The notes below the pieces were generated by a model, which worked only from the letters and a program-made list of their open reading frames with translations, had not been told where the DNA came from and did not search any database. From Synaphobranchus kaupii (Eukaryota; Chordata; Actinopteri; Anguilliformes; Synaphobranchidae), in NCBI GenBank assembly GCA_029718625.1, contig CM056387.1, forward strand, positions 33,612,105 to 33,676,104: a DNA stretch of 64,000 nt. The letters are read 5' to 3'. How positions within the stretch are numbered: the first letter of the stretch is position 1; the number at the start of each line of letters is the position of its first letter. The position numbers and the translations under genes are program-made. Positions 62,809 through 64,000 of this stretch are shown here, piece by piece.

Positions 62809-63154
62809 GCTGCCTACACACAAAACAACTCTTTCCGTGGAATCTTATCACAGACAAACGGGACTGTCCTGATCAGACAGTGTCACACAGCCCCATTACA
62901 GTATAGTGCAGCCAATTTGTGATTCCTGCCCACCAGGGAGTGAAATCAACACCAGTCACCAGCCAAATGCTGGTAAAATTCTGATTGTGACTTGTAAAAT
63001 GTTTACTCTATCAGCTACTTTGGCCAGTAATGTGGCTGGTAAAATGTTGAAAATGGCTGGCGATTTTTAGAATCCACAAGCCACTGTGGCCAGTGGGTGA
63101 AAAAGTTAATTTCATACCCTGCTGCCCTCCCTATATAAATGTTACCAATTCCTC
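62807..63154. repeat. possible dispersed repeat fragment (62935-63120)
   Basis: Repeated CTGGTAAAAT and GGCCAGT words, ending GTGAAAAAGTTAATTTCATA, resemble a fish interspersed repeat. Confidence is low because no ends are visible. Confidence 0.3.
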
Positions 63155-63463
63155 TGCTGAGTGGCTCGGGTGGTGAAGACTCTGGCTACAAATGCAGGCT
63201 GGGCCTCCAGCTACGCTAGCAAAGCTGTCAGACTCAGGGGTCGAATGGGTTCAAGTCTGCCCGGGTCTAGCAGGTTACCACTGCCAGCAGCGCACCGGAC
63301 ACTCGTAGGAATTCAGCGCAAAACAGTTACTGGCTTGTGAAAGAAAATGGAAGAGGAGTACATACGCTTCGGCTGCAGTTATCCTTGTTGGGCGCGGACA
63401 AAGGTGAACCGCTGAAGTGGCATCCCAAATTGGGAAGGAGAGAAAAGGACAAATTCCATCAGT
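63155..63463 (+). mobile_element. possible SINE with tRNA-like head
   Basis: A-box-like GTGGCTCGGGTGG (63161-63173) and B-box-like GGGTTCAAGTCTG (63248-63260) are about 85 bases apart, wider than in a normal tRNA. The sequence continues through CGGCTGCAGTTATCCTTG to an end at AAATTGGGAAGGAGAGAAAA and CAAATTCCATCAGT. The last 58 bases are the left arm of the perfect inverted repeat. The family is unrecognised. Confidence 0.4.
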
Positions 63464-63526
63464 GGAGTACTGATGGAATTTGTCCTTTTCTCTCCTTCCC
63501 AATTTGGGATGCCACTTCAGCGGTTC
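63406..63526. repeat. perfect 58-bp inverted repeat, 5-nt spacer
   Basis: The arms 63406-63463 and 63469-63526 are exact reverse complements over all 58 bases, around GGAGT. Left arm begins GAACCGCTGAAG, right arm ends CTTCAGCGGTTC. Pairing ends cleanly at both outer borders. The identity is far higher than in any other inverted repeat of the window, so it arose very recently or is a sequencing or assembly fold-back. Confidence 0.98.
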
Positions 63527-63870
63527 CTGCACTATACTGCAAAATATCATGTTTTAGTGAAAATTAATGTAAAAAAAGAAAATGAATTATAAAAAATCCA
63601 TGTTTACACATCTTTTGAAATGAACACAAATTTAAGTCGCTTAAATTTAAATAAACACAGGGACTAAAAGACAGAGACAGAGAAAAATAGAGTTTGGCTG
63701 TTGCCTCTTATTTATTTATTCATTTACTTATTTATTTTTTCGTTGCATACCTCTGACACTCGACAACAATGCCGCCAGCCAGAAAATTACAGTTCCGAGT
63801 CCAGGTGACCATTTTCAATTTAAATGTAGTAACTGAGCAATAGAGGGAGGAAAAACAACATAGAAACGGC
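63527..63870. other. AT-rich non-coding DNA, no gene seen
   Basis: A TTTATTTATTCATTTACTTATTT-like tract at 63709-63736 (imperfect TTTA units); otherwise unique. Confidence 0.55.
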
Positions 63871-63990
63871 AGTACTAATCCCGTCGAGTACTAATCCCGT
63901 CGAGTGGTCTGGCCTTCCGCAGTACTAATCCCGTCGAGTGGTCTGGCCTTCCCCTGGCCTCCCGCATAGCGGAAGGCCTGGACTGAGGAA
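63871..63990 (+). repeat. GC-rich tandem repeat at window edge
   Basis: AGTACTAATCCCGTCG occurs at 63871, 63887 and 63921. The latter two are each followed by AGTGGTCTGGCCTTCC, giving a 34-base compound unit. GGCCTTCCGC then faces its inverse GCGGAAGGCC at 63968-63977. The repeat may continue past the window. Confidence 0.85.
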
Positions 63991-64000
63991 GCTTGGCGCG

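Overview
This window reads as nuclear DNA of a ray-finned (teleost) fish. The evidence is the repeat content: tRNA-derived SINEs whose 3' tail carries the UnaL2/L2-clade hairpin (stem CGCTCT, loop GGATA, stem AGAGCG) followed by TGTAA repeats; fish-type Tc1 ends and a decayed Tc1 transposase; a Harbinger-like remnant; several small terminal-inverted-repeat elements; and very abundant (CA/TG)n. UnaL2-type tails were first described in eel but occur in other teleosts, so an elopomorph (eel or tarpon-like) source is only a guess.

I could not support any intact protein-coding gene, rRNA, functional tRNA or CRISPR array. The longest open frames are shadows of dinucleotide or trinucleotide repeats. 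The window looks like a gene desert or a very large intron: unique non-coding DNA with GC/CpG-rich patches and homeodomain-site-rich blocks that could be regulatory, broken up by mobile-element relics and tandem repeats.

Layout. 0-9.9 kb: unique sequence with a 31-bp and a 49-bp tandem repeat, a GC-box cluster (about 7.26 kb) and a palindromic nuclear-receptor site (7.68 kb). 10-13 kb: a dispersed repeat with an internal duplication, then two adjacent inverted-repeat elements sharing one ATA target copy, the larger carrying a nested retro-insertion. 14-19.8 kb: microsatellites, G-runs and a 148-bp duplicated GT-rich block. 22.8-28.3 kb: repeat relics, a Tc1 end, two SINEs and a 1.2-kb CA-rich array. 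28.5-34 kb: CAA/CTA triplet array, long-inverted-repeat MITE, retroposon tail. 34-43 kb: mostly unique DNA, a TTAA-flanked element and a short hairpin. 43-55 kb: Tc1 pseudogene, L2 tails, two MITEs, a third SINE. 53-57.7 kb: CpG-rich patches. 58-64 kb: Harbinger relic, homeodomain-site-rich block, CA array, and a perfect 58-bp inverted repeat beside a tRNA-like SINE head; the window ends inside a GC-rich tandem repeat.

Nothing here works together as a gene system. The items best worth checking are the perfect 58-bp inverted repeat at 63.4 kb, the adjacent MITE pair sharing one target-site copy, the palindromic nuclear-receptor site, and the candidate regulatory blocks.
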